A DNA stretch of 15,989 bases from Gammaproteobacteria bacterium (GTDB taxonomy: Bacteria; Pseudomonadota; Gammaproteobacteria; SZUA-229). Positions 15,160 through 15,989 of this stretch are shown here, piece by piece (positions within the stretch are counted from its first letter, which is position 1; the number at the start of each line of letters is the position of its first letter). The notes below the pieces were generated by a model that saw nothing but the letters and a program-made list of their open reading frames with translations, was not told where the DNA came from and searched no databases. The DNA is taken from NCBI GenBank assembly GCA_016191795.1, contig JACPVK010000068.1:1-15989 (forward strand), given 5' to 3'. The position numbers and the translations under genes were made by a program.

Positions 15160-15848
15160 AACAGTACATCAATTTCTATCAACCGGAATTTCATCGTAAA
15201 AGCAATCTGCATCGCTACGTCTTGCGAGGCGGTATCGGCCTGGCTGTGGTACTGCTGATTTCGATCAACCTTTACCAGCAAGCCGTCATCAACCGGCTGA
15301 GCCATGAACTCACGCAACAACAGGATCTGCTCAACAGCCGCAAACTGCTGCATCAAGCACTGGGTTCCCGGGTGCAACCTAAACAGCCAAGCCCGGTTTT
15401 ACTGTCGCAACTGGAATCCTTGCGCCAGGACAACCAGTCACGACTCAATGCAATCAATTTTCTCGGTCGCCGGGAAAATGACAATATGACCGGTTTTTCG
15501 TTTTTGTTGAAAAGCCTGGGGCGCCAGCGCGACAACATTGAAGGCATCTGGCTTAAAAAAATCCATTTCGATGATGGCGGCTTCAACCTGAGGCTGGAAG
15601 GTTACAGCCACAGCGCAGAACTGCTGCCACAACTGGTACAAACATTGAGCAAGGAAGAAATTTTGCGTGGCCATGAGTTCAGGCACGTCAACATTACTCG
15701 CTCAACCGAACGCAAACAAATAATGGATTTTGAACTGGATACCAGACAAGACCAGCAACAGAATGAAACCGGTGCCGCCCCAGCCGAGATAGCCCTGTTC
15801 ATGACAAAACTTAAACAGCTCGCAACGGTTGAGAAAACACAAAACTAA
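15156..15848 (+). CDS. PilN-like MSHA pilus assembly protein
   Basis: This 230-residue inner-membrane protein starts at the ATG that overlaps the mshI stop (ATGA). A longer frame from 15108 adds 16 unlikely residues, so I chose 15156, where MKQYINFYQPEF matches the typical NFYQPEF-like start of MshI2/PilN proteins. One membrane helix is at about 25-41 (RGGIGLAVVLLISINLY), followed by a Gln/Leu-rich coiled coil (about 42-85) and a small periplasmic domain. The domain includes a pattern common in PilN (about 115-175: SFLLKSLGRQRDNIEGIWLK, FNLRLEGYS). It would pair with the PilO-like protein encoded next. The C-terminus is polar. Naming in the literature varies (mshI2 in some genera), so I give no symbol. 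Confidence 0.75.
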   Translation: MKQYINFYQPEFHRKSNLHRYVLRGGIGLAVVLLISINLYQQAVINRLSHELTQQQDLLNSRKLLHQALGSRVQPKQPSPVLLSQLESLRQDNQSRLNAINFLGRRENDNMTGFSFLLKSLGRQRDNIEGIWLKKIHFDDGGFNLRLEGYSHSAELLPQLVQTLSKEEILRGHEFRHVNITRSTERKQIMDFELDTRQDQQQNETGAAPAEIALFMTKLKQLATVEKTQN

Positions 15849-15851
15849 TCC

Positions 15852-15989
15852 ATGACTACCTTGACCAACAACATCAAAAATCAGCTGGAAAAACTCACCC
15901 GGCGCGAGCGCATCGCTGTCTACGTCATCACGGCCGTCATTCCCCTGTTGATCTGGGATATTGCGGCATTCCAGCCATTAAGCAACAAA
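15852..15989 (+). CDS. mshJ: PilO/MshJ-like pilus assembly protein (partial, 5' end)
   Basis: The first 46 codons are present and the gene runs off the window edge. It begins three bases after the PilN-like stop, so it is in the same operon. An N-terminal amphipathic stretch (LEKLTRRERI) leads into one membrane helix at about 23-40 (VYVITAVIPLLIWDIAAF). That layout, with the gene order PilM-PilN-PilO, fits MshJ. Only the start is visible, so the assignment rests mainly on context. No good ribosome site precedes it, which suggests translational coupling. Confidence 0.6.
   Translation, partial: MTTLTNNIKNQLEKLTRRERIAVYVITAVIPLLIWDIAAFQPLSNK

Overview
This window looks like ordinary chromosomal DNA from a gammaproteobacterium of moderate GC content. 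The evidence is a YheS-type ABC-F ATPase, a Tex protein, a Bcp peroxiredoxin, an AcrAB-type RND pump and the start of an MSHA type IV pilus assembly locus. I cannot name the genus. There is no rRNA, tRNA, CRISPR array, insertion sequence, phage gene or recognisable defence or biosynthetic cluster. I found no clear new multi-gene system. The unexplained material is mostly intergenic: several structured palindromic repeats and a few leader-region inverted repeats.

Layout. Positions 1-57 are the tail of an unidentified + strand gene, followed at once by a REP-like doublet. A + strand bcp peroxiredoxin gene (271-741) converges on a tiny YdcH/DUF465 gene (756-962, -). A beta-CASP metallo-beta-lactamase-fold gene (1077-2474, +) is divergent from the latter. 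The 250-base convergent gap at 2475-2724 is full of palindromic repeats. Next is a two-gene - strand RND efflux operon, with the membrane-fusion lipoprotein (5872-7065) first and the AcrB-like permease (2725-5856) second. A gap of about 320 bases carries the pump's upstream region.

Positions 7386-9439 hold a - strand cluster read as an HD-GYP-type protein, then a rhodanese-domain protein overlapping it by 20 bases, then msrB. Upstream of it on the same strand are yheS (9616-11496) and tex (11616-13916), separated by a palindrome built of CNCAGAG units. A divergent AT-rich region (13917-14179) leads into + strand MSHA pilus genes: mshI (PilM-like), a PilN-like gene overlapping it by ATGA, and the first 46 codons of a PilO/MshJ-like gene cut by the window edge.

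How the genes fit together. The pump operon lacks an outer-membrane channel and a local regulator, so it probably uses a TolC-type channel encoded elsewhere. Two repair or detoxification enzymes, Bcp and MsrB, both lack the cysteine that acts as resolving residue in the E. coli enzymes. The MshI/PilN/PilO-like proteins would form the inner-membrane platform of the pilus machine. The HD-GYP protein has a degraded N-terminal HPt-like region and altered metal-site residues, so it may be a c-di-GMP sensor or a weak enzyme; that is inference.
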